A DNA stretch of 64,000 nt from Marivita sp051251565 (lineage in GTDB: Bacteria; Pseudomonadota; Alphaproteobacteria; Rhodobacterales; Rhodobacteraceae), in NCBI RefSeq assembly GCF_051251565.1, contig NZ_JBPOFB010000014.1, positions 1 through 64,000 of the forward strand. Direction: 5' to 3'. A program made the position numbers and the translations under genes. Below the pieces are notes generated by a model. The model was not told where the DNA came from. It did not search any database and worked only from the letters and a program-made list of their open reading frames with translations. Of this stretch, positions 41,229-49,966 are shown piece after piece. Position 1 is the first letter of the stretch; every line of letters begins with the position of its first letter.

Positions 41229-41454
41229 GTTGCGTCAGCAACGTGCCAGCATCGTCTCGCGCCCGCTCGAACCAATCGGGGCGGATTCTTAGTTTCTGGC
41301 ACTCGTGTGCTCGACCATTCCGGCCCCCACATCTGTACCGCAGTGCATCCTGATAGGCAGCTAACCTCAGTCAGTCCAGCACCTGCCAGCCCCCGGTAAT
41401 ATTGTCCCAACCGCCGCGATCGCCGTTGCGATGCGTGCCGACAAAGGACACCCA
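41229..41454. other. Intergenic region with the arc operon promoter
   Basis: A divergent gap of 226 bases between the minus-strand single-TM gene and the arc transporter. Apart from the Crp/Fnr-type site at 41361 and the ribosome binding site AAAGGA at about 41443, no feature stands out. Confidence 0.4.
41361..41374. promoter_or_regulatory. Crp/Fnr-type palindrome CTAAC-CTCA-GTCAG
   Basis: Fits CTRAY-N4-RTYAR; 81 bp upstream of the arginine deiminase operon's transporter gene. Confidence 0.5.
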
Positions 41455-42903
41455 ATGGCAAACCCCGCAGCGCCCCCGGCTGAGCCCACCAAACGGCTCT
41501 CATTTCCCTCGGCCTACACAATCCTCTTCGCGCTGATCGTGATCATCGCGGCCCTGACATGGGTGATCCCGGCGGGCCAATTTGAACGCGTGGCCTCCGA
41601 GGCGCTTGGCAAGGAACTCCCCGTCGCGGGGACCTACGCGCTCACGGACGCCAACCCTCAGGGATTCTTCGATGTCATCCTCGCCCCCATCGCAGGCTTC
41701 TATGATCCCGGCAGCTATACCGCGAACGCGATCGACGTGGCGTTGTTCGTGCTGATGATCGGCGGCTTCATCGGCGTGGTCACCGCCACCGGGGCCATCG
41801 ACGCAGGCATCAAACGCGCCATGACCCGGCTCAAGGGCCGCGAAAAGTGGATGATCCCGATCCTGATGGGTCTGTTCGCCATAGGAGGCACGACCGAAGG
41901 CATGGCCGAGGAAACACTGGCCTTTTACGTGCTGCTGACCCCCGTCATGATCGCCGCAGGCTATGACTCCATGACAGCAGTGGCGGTGATCTTGTTGGGC
42001 GCTGGCATCGGTGTACTTGGCTCGACCGTGAACGCGTTCTCCACCGTCATTGCATCGGACGCGGCGGGTGTCCCGTTTACCGACGGGCTGATGCTGCGCT
42101 TTGTCATCCTTGGCATCACTTTTGCGGCCACCGTGGCGTATGTCATGCGCTATGCCGCACGGGTCAAAGCCGATCCTTCCAAGTCGTTTGTCTATGATCT
42201 GAAGGCCGCGAACGAGGCGCATTTTGGCACGGCCGAGGCAGTCACCACGGACTTTACCGGTCTCCATAAAATCGTCCTGCTGCTTTTTGGGGCAACGTTC
42301 GCCGTCATGATCTGGGGCGTGTCCCTGGGCGGATGGTGGATGGCCGAGATGAGCGGGCTGTTCCTGTTCGCCGGCATCGCCATCGGCCTGATCGGGCGCT
42401 TGGGCGAAAAGGGCGTGGTCGAGGCCTTTGTCGGCGGCGCGCGTGACCTTCTGGGCGTGGCGCTGATCATCGGCTTGGCGCGCGGCATAGTCGTGATCAT
42501 GGATGCGGGCCACATGACCGACACCATCCTGCATTGGGCTGAAGGCACCGTGGCTGGCCTTAACGACGTCGTCTTTATCAACGTGATGTACTGGATCCAG
42601 GTGGTGATGGCCTTCTTCGTGCCCTCCACCTCCGGCCTGGCCGTTCTGTCGATGCCGATCCTCGCGCCGGTTGGCGACTTTGCCGGGGTCGAGCGCCGCC
42701 TGATTGTCACAGCATTCCAATCTGCGACCGGCGTCGTCAACCTCGTCACTCCCACCTCCGCCGTGGTCATGGGCGGGCTCGCCATTGCCCGCGTTCCTTA
42801 CGAGCGCTGGCTGCGCTTTGTCTGGCCCGTGCTGCTGGGCCTCACCGTCATCATCATGGCCGCCCTGAGCCTTGGCGTGCTTTTGCAAGGAACCCCATCA
42901 TGA
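41455..42903 (+). CDS. YfcC-family transporter, probable arginine/ornithine exchanger of the arc operon
   Basis: A 482-residue membrane protein from ATG 41455 (AAAGGA upstream) with about 12 helices. Family marks include SAYTILFALIVIIAALTWVIPAGQF at the start, IGGTTEGMAEETLAFYVLLTPVM near 150, VNAFSTVIASDAAGVPFTDG, and FFVPSTSGLAVLSMPILAPVGDF. These belong to the YfcC/ArcD-like (short-chain fatty acid/C4-type) group. It overlaps arcA by four bases, so in this operon it most likely exchanges arginine for ornithine. Direct proof of substrate is lacking. Confidence 0.82.
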   Translation: MANPAAPPAEPTKRLSFPSAYTILFALIVIIAALTWVIPAGQFERVASEALGKELPVAGTYALTDANPQGFFDVILAPIAGFYDPGSYTANAIDVALFVLMIGGFIGVVTATGAIDAGIKRAMTRLKGREKWMIPILMGLFAIGGTTEGMAEETLAFYVLLTPVMIAAGYDSMTAVAVILLGAGIGVLGSTVNAFSTVIASDAAGVPFTDGLMLRFVILGITFAATVAYVMRYAARVKADPSKSFVYDLKAANEAHFGTAEAVTTDFTGLHKIVLLLFGATFAVMIWGVSLGGWWMAEMSGLFLFAGIAIGLIGRLGEKGVVEAFVGGARDLLGVALIIGLARGIVVIMDAGHMTDTILHWAEGTVAGLNDVVFINVMYWIQVVMAFFVPSTSGLAVLSMPILAPVGDFAGVERRLIVTAFQSATGVVNLVTPTSAVVMGGLAIARVPYERWLRFVWPVLLGLTVIIMAALSLGVLLQGTPS

Positions 42904-44123
42904 CCATCACCTATGGCGTCCATTCCGAAGCGGGCAAGCTGCGGCGCGTTCTGGTGCATAAACCCGGTGCCGCGATGGCGCGGCTGACACCCGCCAACTG
43001 CGCCGAGCTGCTGTTTGATGATGTGATCTGGGTCAAACAGGCGCGGATCGAGCACATGACCTTCGTTGATGCGATGCGCAATCGCGGGGTCGAGGTCGTG
43101 TTCCTGCGCCAACTTTTCGCCGAAACATTGGCTGACATGGAAGCCCGCCGTTGGCTGCTGGAGGCGCGGATCACCGACAATACGGTAGGCATTGGCCTTG
43201 CTGAGGATCTTATGGCCCATCTGATGGAAATCCCCGCCGATCTGCTATCCACTATTCTAATCGGCGGAATGAGCAGGGCAGAGCTACCGATTGCCGCCAA
43301 GGGCGTACTGGCCCCCATGCTGGAACCTGCGGATTTCATCCTGCCCCCCTTGCCCAACCACATCTTCACCCGCGATACGACCTGCTGGATCTACGGCGGC
43401 GTGACCCTGAACCCGATGCACTGGCCTGCGCGTCGATTGGAGACGCTGAATCTCGCCGCGATCTACCGGTTTCATCCGGATTTCAAGGATGCCGGGTTTT
43501 CCATCTGGTGGGGTGATCCGAAACAGGACCACGGGCCTGCCACAGTCGAGGGTGGCGACGTCATGCCGATCGGCAATGGCACTGTCCTTATTGGCATGGG
43601 AGAGCGGACCACGCCTCAGGCTGTGGGCCAGATCGCGCGTGGGCTTTTTGCAGGCGGCGGAGCAACCCGCGTCATAGCCTGCCAGTTCCCCAAATCCCGC
43701 AGCGCGATGCACTTAGATACGGTCTTCACCTTCTGTGACCGTGATCTGGTCACGGTCTTTTCCGAAGTAACAGATGCAATCCGCTGCACAAGCCTGCGCC
43801 AAACGGACCACAAAACCATTGCAGTTGAGGTTGAAACCAAACCCTTCCTCGATGTGGTCGCGGATGCTTTGAACATCAAGAAACTTCGCACCGTGCCAAC
43901 AGGCGGCGACGCCTACGAAGCCGCACGCGAACAATGGGACGATGCCAACAATCTGCTCTGCCTCGAGCCGGGCGTTGTCGTCGGCTACGAGCGCAACGTC
44001 TTCTCAAACACCCTCCTGCGCAAAGCGGGCGTCGAGGTCATCACGATCCCCGGATCGGAACTTGGGCGTGGACGCGGTGGATCACATTGCATGACCTGCC
44101 CCCTGATCCGCGACGCCATTTAA
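42900..44123 (+). CDS. arcA: Arginine deiminase
   Basis: A 407-residue enzyme hydrolysing arginine to citrulline and ammonia. Features are GVHSEAGKLRRVLVHKPG at the start, LPNHIFTRDTTCWIYGG, FHPDF, EGGDVMPIG, LDTVFTFCDRDLV and the C-terminal GRGRGGSHCMTCPL with the nucleophilic Cys. Length matches the family. It starts within the transporter's stop and is followed 11 bases later by arcB. Confidence 0.95.
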   Translation: MTITYGVHSEAGKLRRVLVHKPGAAMARLTPANCAELLFDDVIWVKQARIEHMTFVDAMRNRGVEVVFLRQLFAETLADMEARRWLLEARITDNTVGIGLAEDLMAHLMEIPADLLSTILIGGMSRAELPIAAKGVLAPMLEPADFILPPLPNHIFTRDTTCWIYGGVTLNPMHWPARRLETLNLAAIYRFHPDFKDAGFSIWWGDPKQDHGPATVEGGDVMPIGNGTVLIGMGERTTPQAVGQIARGLFAGGGATRVIACQFPKSRSAMHLDTVFTFCDRDLVTVFSEVTDAIRCTSLRQTDHKTIAVEVETKPFLDVVADALNIKKLRTVPTGGDAYEAAREQWDDANNLLCLEPGVVVGYERNVFSNTLLRKAGVEVITIPGSELGRGRGGSHCMTCPLIRDAI

Positions 44124-44134
44124 AGGAATAACAA

Positions 44135-45136
44135 ATGCCACAGAACCTTCGCGGACGCAGTTTCATTAAGCTGCTCGATTTCACCCCGGACCAAATTCGG
44201 CAGCTGTTGCAACTCGCAGCCTCCCTCAAAATGGCCAAGGCAGGCGGATATGAACGACCCATGCTCGAAGGCAAGAACATCGCCCTGATCTTTGAAAAAG
44301 ACAGCACCCGCACCCGCAGCGGTTTTGAAGTCGCAGCCTATGATCAAGGCGCGCATGTCACCTATCTGGGTCCATCCGGCAGCCATATCGGCCACAAGGA
44401 AACGATGAAAGACACCGCCCGCGTTCTTGGCCGCTTCTATGACGGGATCGAGTATCGCGGTTTTGGCCAAAAGGATGCAGAGGTGCTGGCGGCATTTTCC
44501 GGCGTGCCGGTTTTCAACGGGCTGACGGATGAGTTTCACCCCACCCAGATCCTCGCCGACCTGATGACCATGAAGGAATTCACGCACAAGCATCTTTCAG
44601 ATATCGCATTTTGCTTCATGGGGGATGCAGGCAATAACATGGGCTCAAGCCTGATGGTCGGCGCGGCCCTGATTGGTATGGATATCCGTCTGTGTGGCCC
44701 ACAAAGCTGCTGGCCCGATGCAGACCTTGTCACGCAGTGTCGCACCATCGCCGAGACCACGGGCGCGCGGATCACGCTGAGCGAGAAGCATGCAGAAGGG
44801 TTGGAAGGGGCCGATTTCGTCTACACCGATGTCTGGGTCTCGATGGGCGAAACTGATGACGTCTGGGAAGCGCGTATCGCGCTGCTACAGCCTTACCGCG
44901 TGACAACCGAGGTGATGGAAAAAACCAAGAACCCTTACGCCAAATTCATGCATTGCCTGCCCGCCTTTCATAACCGCGACACCGAAGTCGGCGAAGCGAC
45001 GTTTCAAAAGTTCGGGATCGATTGCATGGAAGTGACCGAAGAGGTGTTTGAAAGCGCCGCCTCTGTCGTATTCGATCAGGCAGAAAACCGGATGCATACG
45101 ATCAAGGCGGTCCTCGTTGCCACAATGGGGGCCTGA
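44135..45136 (+). CDS. arcB: Catabolic ornithine carbamoyltransferase
   Basis: A 333-residue enzyme with carbamoyl-phosphate motif STRTRSGFEVAAYDQGAHV, FNGLTDEFHPTQILADLMT, the ornithine side DVWVSMGE and active-site HCLPAFHN. The length and the arc context point to the catabolic enzyme, which turns citrulline plus phosphate into ornithine and carbamoyl phosphate. AAAGGAATAAC serves as ribosome binding site. arcC starts one base after its stop. Confidence 0.94.
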   Translation: MPQNLRGRSFIKLLDFTPDQIRQLLQLAASLKMAKAGGYERPMLEGKNIALIFEKDSTRTRSGFEVAAYDQGAHVTYLGPSGSHIGHKETMKDTARVLGRFYDGIEYRGFGQKDAEVLAAFSGVPVFNGLTDEFHPTQILADLMTMKEFTHKHLSDIAFCFMGDAGNNMGSSLMVGAALIGMDIRLCGPQSCWPDADLVTQCRTIAETTGARITLSEKHAEGLEGADFVYTDVWVSMGETDDVWEARIALLQPYRVTTEVMEKTKNPYAKFMHCLPAFHNRDTEVGEATFQKFGIDCMEVTEEVFESAASVVFDQAENRMHTIKAVLVATMGA

Positions 45137-45137
45137 C

Positions 45138-46127
45138 ATGCGCATCGTTGTGGCCCTTGGCGGAAATGCATTATTGCGCAGAGGTGAGCCGCTGACCGCA
45201 GCCGTTCAGCGGACAAACGTAAGGCTTGCGGCACTTGCGCTTGCTGATCTGGCGCGTGACCATGAAATCATCGTGGCCCATGGCAACGGACCGCAGGTTG
45301 GTTTGCTGGCTCTCCAAGGTGCGTCCTATGATCCACAAAAGCCATGGCCGCTGGATGTGCTGGGCGCTGAGACAGACGGCATGATTGGCTACTTGATCGA
45401 ACAGGAATTGATGAACGCGCTCCCAAAAGGTTCGCGCTGTGCAACCCTCCTCAGCCGTGTAGAGGTGGACCCGAAAGACCCCGCCTTTGGCGCCCCCAGC
45501 AAGCCCATCGGTCCTGTCTATACGGAAAAAGAAGCCGCGTTGGCTGCAAGCAATCACGGCTGGCAGATGGTGCAAGAGGCAACCGGCGGCATGCGCCGGA
45601 TCGTTCCCTCACCCATGCCCCTTCGCATCATCGGTTTGGACGCCATAAAGGTTCTTTTGGACGCTGAGCATATCGTCATCTGCGCGGGCGGTGGAGGCAT
45701 TCCCGTCATTCGAAACACGAGCGGTGACATGGAGGGCGTCGAGGCGGTCATCGACAAGGACCGAACGTCAGCTCTTCTGGCCCTCGGCCTCAACGCAGAC
45801 GCGCTTTTGCTGCTGACTGACGTACCAGCCGTCTACCGAGATTTTGGCGCTCCCAATCAGACCGCCATCAGCGAGATAACGCCATCAAAACTTGGCAACC
45901 TAGACCTTCCACCCGGGTCGATGGGTCCAAAGGTTGCCGCTGCGGTGGCTTTCACAACCGCCAGTGGCAAACTCGCTGGAATAGGACAACTGACAGATGC
46001 CCGCGCCATCATCGAGGGCCGTGCGGGGACACGCATTCCAGAAGAAAAGCCCAAAGCGCGGCAAGGCGCGACAGATGAAACTTTTGCAGAGCAACAAGGC
46101 GTATCTGACCTTCGAGGCAAGCAGTGA
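45138..46127 (+). CDS. arcC: Carbamate kinase
   Basis: A 329-residue amino-acid-kinase-fold enzyme from ATG 45138. RIVVALGGNALLRRGEPLT, VAHGNGPQVGLLAL, AGGGGIPVI, EGVEAVIDKDRTSALLA and PPGSMGPKVAAAVAF are diagnostic. It makes ATP from carbamoyl phosphate and so completes fermentative arginine use. A C-terminal extension rich in charge (PEEKPKARQGATDE) is longer than in most homologues. The next frame starts inside its stop. Confidence 0.94.
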   Translation: MRIVVALGGNALLRRGEPLTAAVQRTNVRLAALALADLARDHEIIVAHGNGPQVGLLALQGASYDPQKPWPLDVLGAETDGMIGYLIEQELMNALPKGSRCATLLSRVEVDPKDPAFGAPSKPIGPVYTEKEAALAASNHGWQMVQEATGGMRRIVPSPMPLRIIGLDAIKVLLDAEHIVICAGGGGIPVIRNTSGDMEGVEAVIDKDRTSALLALGLNADALLLLTDVPAVYRDFGAPNQTAISEITPSKLGNLDLPPGSMGPKVAAAVAFTTASGKLAGIGQLTDARAIIEGRAGTRIPEEKPKARQGATDETFAEQQGVSDLRGKQ

Positions 46128-46486
46128 AACTCACGCCCTTCCCAACAACCCTCAAAAACGGCGCGTCCGTGCTCGTGAGGAAAGTGACATCGACAGATCG
46201 CCACCTATTGGAGATTGGTTTCGCGCATTTGTCCGATCGTGCGAGATATTTTCGGTTTCTGGGGGCGCTTCATTCCGCCATTTCTGTGCGTGTTCTTAAG
46301 TCAACGGCAGACAACCGCGAAACACTGGGTGGAGCCGCCCGGGCAATCATCAACCGGACGTCGGCTAAACTCCGCCAGTTTGTGAGCTTCCACCCGAAAT
46401 TATCGGAAATCAATGCCCCAGACCAACCTGCATCAGTGTGGGAGAACGAGGGCGGCGCGATAGTCTCCAGTGTTCGCCGAACTTAG
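46124..46486 (+). pseudogene. Degenerate GNAT N-acetyltransferase
   Basis: A 120-residue frame that overlaps the arcC stop (ATGA). The first about 50 residues (LKNGASVLVRKVTSTDRHLL and HLSDRARYFRFLG) match the N-terminus of GNAT acetyltransferases of the protein-acetylating type. The remainder loses similarity, and the acetyl-CoA loop (R/Q-x-x-G-x-G/A) is absent. Likely the truncated relic of a fifth gene of the arc operon. A short functional protein cannot be excluded. Confidence 0.55.
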
Positions 46487-46518
46487 GTGAACGTGTAACC
46501 AGTCCAAGTGATCCAGAG

Positions 46519-46560
46519 ACACGTGGGACAGACTGTTCCCATGTCCCCCGTCCCGCGTGT
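46519..46560 (+). terminator. Rho-independent terminator candidate after the arc operon
   Basis: ACACGTGGGAC pairs with GTCCCGCGTGT (11 bp, one G-T wobble) around a 20-base loop, followed by TTTCTTCTC. It lies 33 bases after the GNAT relic. Confidence 0.6.
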
Positions 46561-46596
46561 TTCTTCTCAAAGGACCGTCCGTGAAAGGACAAGCTA

Positions 46597-46794
46597 ATGA
46601 CACCCGAAACCAATAAATCGGCCAACGTTGCCGACAAGATGAAAACCGTGAAGACCGCATGGGACAAAGCCCCGTCTGGTCCGAAAAAAGACGCGGCGCA
46701 CAAACACTATCAGGCAGCTGAAAAGGCGCACACGGCAAAGAACGATGCGGACACCCACAAAGAACTCGACGCCGCAACCAAAGCACTCGCGTGA
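46597..46794 (+). CDS. Small Lys/Ala-rich protein, 65 residues
   Basis: ATG with GAAAGGACAAGCTA upstream. The product is soluble, helical and rich in Lys, Ala, Asp and His (KMKTVKTAWDKAPSGPKKDA, HYQAAEKAHTAKNDADTHKE). I do not know its function; the composition resembles small stress-related helical proteins. A strong terminator follows at 46817. It is flanked by terminators on both sides, so it is its own transcription unit. Confidence 0.65.
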   Translation: MTPETNKSANVADKMKTVKTAWDKAPSGPKKDAAHKHYQAAEKAHTAKNDADTHKELDAATKALA

Positions 46795-46816
46795 CACTGA
46801 CCGCCTGAGTTAAATG

Positions 46817-46866
46817 CGCGGTCGCCTTGCGACCCTTGCTCGGCGACCGCGTTTGATCTTTTTTCA
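46817..46866 (+). terminator. Rho-independent terminator after the 65-residue gene
   Basis: A perfect 10-bp stem, CGCGGTCGCC and GGCGACCGCG (46842-46851), followed by TTTGATCTTTTTT. Confidence 0.8.
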
Positions 46867-46917
46867 ATTCGATCCTTCAAACAGATTTCCAACCAAAACG
46901 GACCAAAGGATAGTCAA

Positions 46918-47127
46918 ATGCACCTCAGATCCATTCTTCTTGTAACGTTCCTTTTTGGCCTCGCTGGATGTCTCGGAAACGATACAGAACGGGGCATCGC
47001 CGGTGCAGCGGGCGGTGCTGTGATTTCCGGTGCGACGGGCGGAAGCCCTGTGACAGGAGCTGTTATTGGCGGCGCTGCGGGATACTTTTGCAGAGACCTG
47101 AATGTGCCCGGCTGCCGGAACGAATAG
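46918..47127 (+). CDS. Small glycine-zipper lipoprotein
   Basis: A 69-residue protein with a lipoprotein signal (ILLVTFLFGLAGC, lipobox LAGC, Cys18). The mature part is a glycine zipper (GIAGAAGGAVISGATGGSPV, GAVIGGAAGYFC), as in OsmB/YMGG-type outer-membrane lipoproteins. Such proteins insert in or lie against the membrane and are often osmotically or stress induced. AAAGGATAGTCAA precedes the ATG. Confidence 0.75.
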   Translation: MHLRSILLVTFLFGLAGCLGNDTERGIAGAAGGAVISGATGGSPVTGAVIGGAAGYFCRDLNVPGCRNE

Positions 47128-47210
47128 AGAGTTAGAGCTCCTTGGCGTCAGCGCTTGAGCCACTTTCCTTCGGACACGAATGACAAAAGAAAACTGAAAG
47201 GAAGACCCTA

Positions 47211-47351
47211 ATGAGCCGCAATTTCTTGTTCGTTTTGATTGGAGGTCTCGCCGTCGTCGCCCTTGCTGCAATCTATTTTTACTATCGTGAAAGCCAAAGC
47301 GGTGTCGATATCCAGATCAACGAGCAGGGCATTTCCATCGATGGAAACTGA
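47211..47351 (+). CDS. Single-TM micro-protein, 46 residues
   Basis: ATG 47211 preceded by GAAAGGAAGACCCTA gives MSRNFLFVLIGGLAVVALAA, then IYFYYRESQSGVDIQINEQG and a short end. One N-terminal membrane helix with an acidic, probably periplasmic, tail. No family known to me, but the good ribosome binding site and protein-like composition support it. Confidence 0.6.
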   Translation: MSRNFLFVLIGGLAVVALAAIYFYYRESQSGVDIQINEQGISIDGN

Positions 47352-47449
47352 CTTCTATCATCAGTCCACATCGAATTCGAACCGCATAACGATACTGACC
47401 GTTTGGGTCGATGAGTGGCCGCATACTGCACAACAGTTTAGGAAACGCT

Positions 47450-47614
47450 ATGTCACTTGGTACAATCCTGATCATCATTCTTGTCATTTTTCTGCTTGGT
47501 GGATTTAGCGGACGTTTTGGTGGCTATGGCTACGGCTATGGTCATGCAGGGACCGGTGTGCTTGGCACCGTGCTGATCATCGTGCTTATTCTAGTGCTAC
47601 TTGGTCGCATCTGA
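47450..47614 (+). CDS. DUF3309-family small hydrophobic protein
   Basis: A 54-residue protein from ATG 47450 (AGGAAACGCT upstream). Two hydrophobic helices (LGTILIIILVIFLLGGF and GVLGTVLIIVLILVLLGRI) flank a Gly/Tyr-rich loop (GRFGGYGYGYGHAG). This is the pattern of DUF3309. Function is unknown. It converges on the Crp/Fnr-family gene. Confidence 0.75.
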   Translation: MSLGTILIIILVIFLLGGFSGRFGGYGYGYGHAGTGVLGTVLIIVLILVLLGRI

Positions 47615-47641
47615 TCCCTGCCCACTTAAACCGTCACTTTA

Positions 47642-48367
47642 TTAAAGGAGCGGCCCAACCTGATCCAGATAGGTCATCTCAAAGTCCGCAAATTCAACCA
47701 GCCGATCATAGTCATCAAACGTGACAAAACCATCGCGGAATGTGACTAGTCCCTTTTCTCGCAATTGTCGAAGCACCCGATTGACGTGGACGGCACTTAA
47801 CCCAATGGCATCGGCCAAAAGATACTGTGTCAGAGGACAGGCGTATCCCGCCCTGCTTCCCAAGCCGACAAGGGACAATCTGGCCCCAAGTTCGAGCAGA
47901 AAATGCGCCATGCGTTCAGCCGCATCGCGACGCCCGATACCGACCAGATGCTCAACCACCATCGCCTCGTCGCGGGACGCCGCCCAAAAGACCGCTGTCG
48001 CCAGCCGCGGCGTGTGCGAAAACGCCTCCAGAAGGTCAGCGACATGCACTTCCGTCACTTCGATATCAGTGACAGGCTCGATGCAATGATCCGAGATGTG
48101 CAAAAGCACACTCCGTAGCCCAAGAAAATCGCCTGGTATCTGGAAATCAACAATCTGCCGCTGCCCATCGTGAAGCAGTTTGTAGGAACAAGCCCACCCA
48201 GAATTGAGAATGTATGCGGCATGATCCGTTTGGCCCTGATGCACCAGATCGCGCCCAGCGGCAAAGGTACGGCGGCGCTTGTGCAAACCTTCCAGGATGG
48301 ACAGTTCAGCCTCTGATAGGGCTACAAAAGCGCCCAGTTTGAGTGCAAGCGGCTTGTTCGGCATCAT
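47642..48367 (-). CDS. Crp/Fnr-family transcription regulator
   Basis: A 241-residue protein from the ATG at 48367, preceded by AAAGGAGCCC. A cyclic-nucleotide-binding-like beta-barrel (about 15-125: HQGQTDHAAYILNSGWACSY, IPGDFLGL) and a dimer helix precede a C-terminal winged helix (LTQYLLADAIGLSAVHVNRVLRQLREKGLV). There is no N-terminal Cys cluster as in Fnr, and the recognition helix has H-x-x-N-R in place of the Fnr E-x-x-S-R, so both signal and site may differ. A palindrome of the form CTRAY-N4-RTYAR lies 55 bp upstream and upstream of many operons here. This makes it the best candidate master regulator of the island. Confidence 0.88.
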   Translation of the reverse strand: MMPNKPLALKLGAFVALSEAELSILEGLHKRRRTFAAGRDLVHQGQTDHAAYILNSGWACSYKLLHDGQRQIVDFQIPGDFLGLRSVLLHISDHCIEPVTDIEVTEVHVADLLEAFSHTPRLATAVFWAASRDEAMVVEHLVGIGRRDAAERMAHFLLELGARLSLVGLGSRAGYACPLTQYLLADAIGLSAVHVNRVLRQLREKGLVTFRDGFVTFDDYDRLVEFADFEMTYLDQVGPLL

Positions 48368-48421
48368 GGGCTCCTTTCCACGCAAAATGCTGGTTACCTA
48401 TCAAAGAGAAATCCGCCGCGA

Positions 48422-48435
48422 CTGACACGGATCAG
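48422..48435. promoter_or_regulatory. Crp/Fnr-type palindrome CTGAC-ACGG-ATCAG
   Basis: Fits CTRAY-N4-RTYAR. It lies in the divergent gap, 55 bp before the crp-like gene and 89 bp before the 78-residue gene, suggesting autoregulation. Confidence 0.55.
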
Positions 48436-48523
48436 CCCAAAGAGAAGTGATCTTTGAAACACTGCAGTTATCGCCGCACAGGTTCGCTGCGCGCGTGCAA
48501 CAATCCTGAAAGGCAAACACAGT

Positions 48524-48760
48524 ATGTCCGACCATAACACGAGTGCTGGTGTGGCCGCCTTATCAATCTGCGAAGCGCTGCTTCTCGCGCTGAATGATGC
48601 AAAGGTCCTACCGGAAAACGAGATTATGGGTGTTCTCAAGGATGCCGCCGCCACACATGAAAATGCGGGAGGGTCCGACATAGAGATCGAGGAACATAAC
48701 GCGGTCGCTACGCTGATCAACAAAATCATCGCTGGCGGAAATTCCGTCCGCAGAAGTTAA
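48524..48760 (+). CDS. Small conserved-looking protein, 78 residues
   Basis: A soluble helical protein (GVAALSICEALLLALNDAKV, EIMGVLKDAAATHENAG, HNAVATLINKIIAGG) with ribosome binding site GAAAGGCA. It looks like a single folded alpha-helical domain. The family is not recognised. It is divergent from the Crp/Fnr gene and shares its regulatory gap. Confidence 0.65.
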   Translation: MSDHNTSAGVAALSICEALLLALNDAKVLPENEIMGVLKDAAATHENAGGSDIEIEEHNAVATLINKIIAGGNSVRRS

Positions 48761-49189
48761 TTGAAGCGTTCCAGCCCTTTCCGGCAGGGAGGCGGCTCAA
48801 ACGGATTGGTGTCGCCCTCGCACAGTCCTTGGCCACCGCCGTTTTGGGCCAACACTCACTCATCCTCAGTCGCGTTTATTACCTGAAATGATCGCAGTTT
48901 CACAAAGGAACATCGATTGTCTGAACTCATTGTCGTTGCATATGACATCACCAGCAAACCTGAGTCCACGCGTCAGAAACTCCTTTGAGTGACCCACGCA
49001 TTTCCCGCAGCACAGTGCCATCCCTTCACTTCAGGTCAACATATGCGCGCCTATGACCCACATCATGAGTTCTCATTCCCTAACCTTGATTGTCCCAGAC
49101 CGACCTTCGTGCAGCTCAAGATATCGTCGTCGTCATCGCCAAATCTCTACCACAATCGCCTGTATTCTTGTTCCTATTGGGCGATGACT
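48761..49189. other. Gene-poor stretch with a small relic
   Basis: Between the 78-residue gene and the VIT-family gene no intact gene is seen. The only coding trace is the DUF1269-like start at 48919. Frames at 49000-49190 lack recognisable motifs. Confidence 0.4.
48919..48987 (+). pseudogene. N-terminal scrap of a DUF1269-type membrane protein
   Basis: TTG preceded by AAAGGAACATCGA opens a frame reading SELIVVAYDITSKPESTRQK, then LL and TGA. The start of DUF1269 proteins is very similar (SELIV-A(F/Y)D...A-E-R-KLL). All after the first helix is missing. Confidence 0.5.
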
Positions 49190-49891
49190 TCAGCCAACAG
49201 CTACCCCGAAAATCGTACCCACAACAGCAGTCGCCGCCATGGCAAGCGCGCCCCAGAATGTCACGCGTACTGCTCCCTTGATGATCCCGGCCCCACCTGT
49301 CGATGCGCCAAGACCCCCTAGGACGGCCAACGCGAAAAGCGTTGTCACAGCAACCACCAGCGTGATCTGCGCCGTTGGCGACAGCGCAGCCACGACCAAC
49401 GGCACAACCGCCCCAATGCTGAAGGTCGCCGCTGAAACGAGGGCTGCTTGAATGGGATGTGCTACGACTGTCTCTGATATCCCAAGTTCATCGCGCACAT
49501 GCGCGCCCAATGCATCCTTCTTGGTCAGTTGAACAGCGACCTGGCGTGCGAGCGCTTCATCGAGCCCGCGCGCGAGATAAATACTGGTCAGTTCGTTGAG
49601 TTCCTCCTCAGGAGTTTCCGCTAACTCCTTCGTTTCGCGCGCGATATCTGCCTGCTCCGCATCGGTTTGCGAACTGACCGAGACATATTCTCCCGCCGCC
49701 ATGGACATGGCACCCGCCACAAGCCCCGCAAGTCCAGCGATCAGAATTTCGGGGCGTCCCGACCCTGCGGCGGCCACGCCGACTACAAGGCTTGCGGTTG
49801 AGACGAGACCGTCATTTGCGCCAAGGACCGCTGCCCGCAGCCAGCCGATCCGGTGCACCATATGGGTTTCCGAGTGTGTCAAGCGGCTCAT
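49190..49891 (-). CDS. VIT1/CCC1-family iron/manganese transporter
   Basis: A 233-residue membrane protein. HRIGWLRAAVLGANDGLVSTASLVVGVAAA is the family opening, followed by AGAMSMAAGEYVSVSSQTDAE and the cytosolic acidic helix region (EELNELTSIYLARGLDEA). Three further helices (SAATFSIGAVVPLVVAAL, ITLVVAVTTLFALAVLGG, FWGALAMAATAVVG) complete it. These transporters move Fe2+ or Mn2+ out of the cytoplasm. It is a separate transcription unit facing the 78-residue gene. Confidence 0.88.
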   Translation of the reverse strand: MSRLTHSETHMVHRIGWLRAAVLGANDGLVSTASLVVGVAAAGSGRPEILIAGLAGLVAGAMSMAAGEYVSVSSQTDAEQADIARETKELAETPEEELNELTSIYLARGLDEALARQVAVQLTKKDALGAHVRDELGISETVVAHPIQAALVSAATFSIGAVVPLVVAALSPTAQITLVVAVTTLFALAVLGGLGASTGGAGIIKGAVRVTFWGALAMAATAVVGTIFGVAVG

Positions 49892-49966
49892 GAACCTTTA
49901 CCTTTTCGTTCAGTTTGATTTGGAAATTTGTTGATCGAGTCCCAAAATACCCTCTGACGGCTGCTC

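Noticed and set aside
41500..42888. Open frame of 462 codons on the minus strand
   Set aside because: It is antisense to the YfcC-type transporter. High-GC codon usage leaves this frame open; the His/Asp/Gly-rich product has no recognisable motif.
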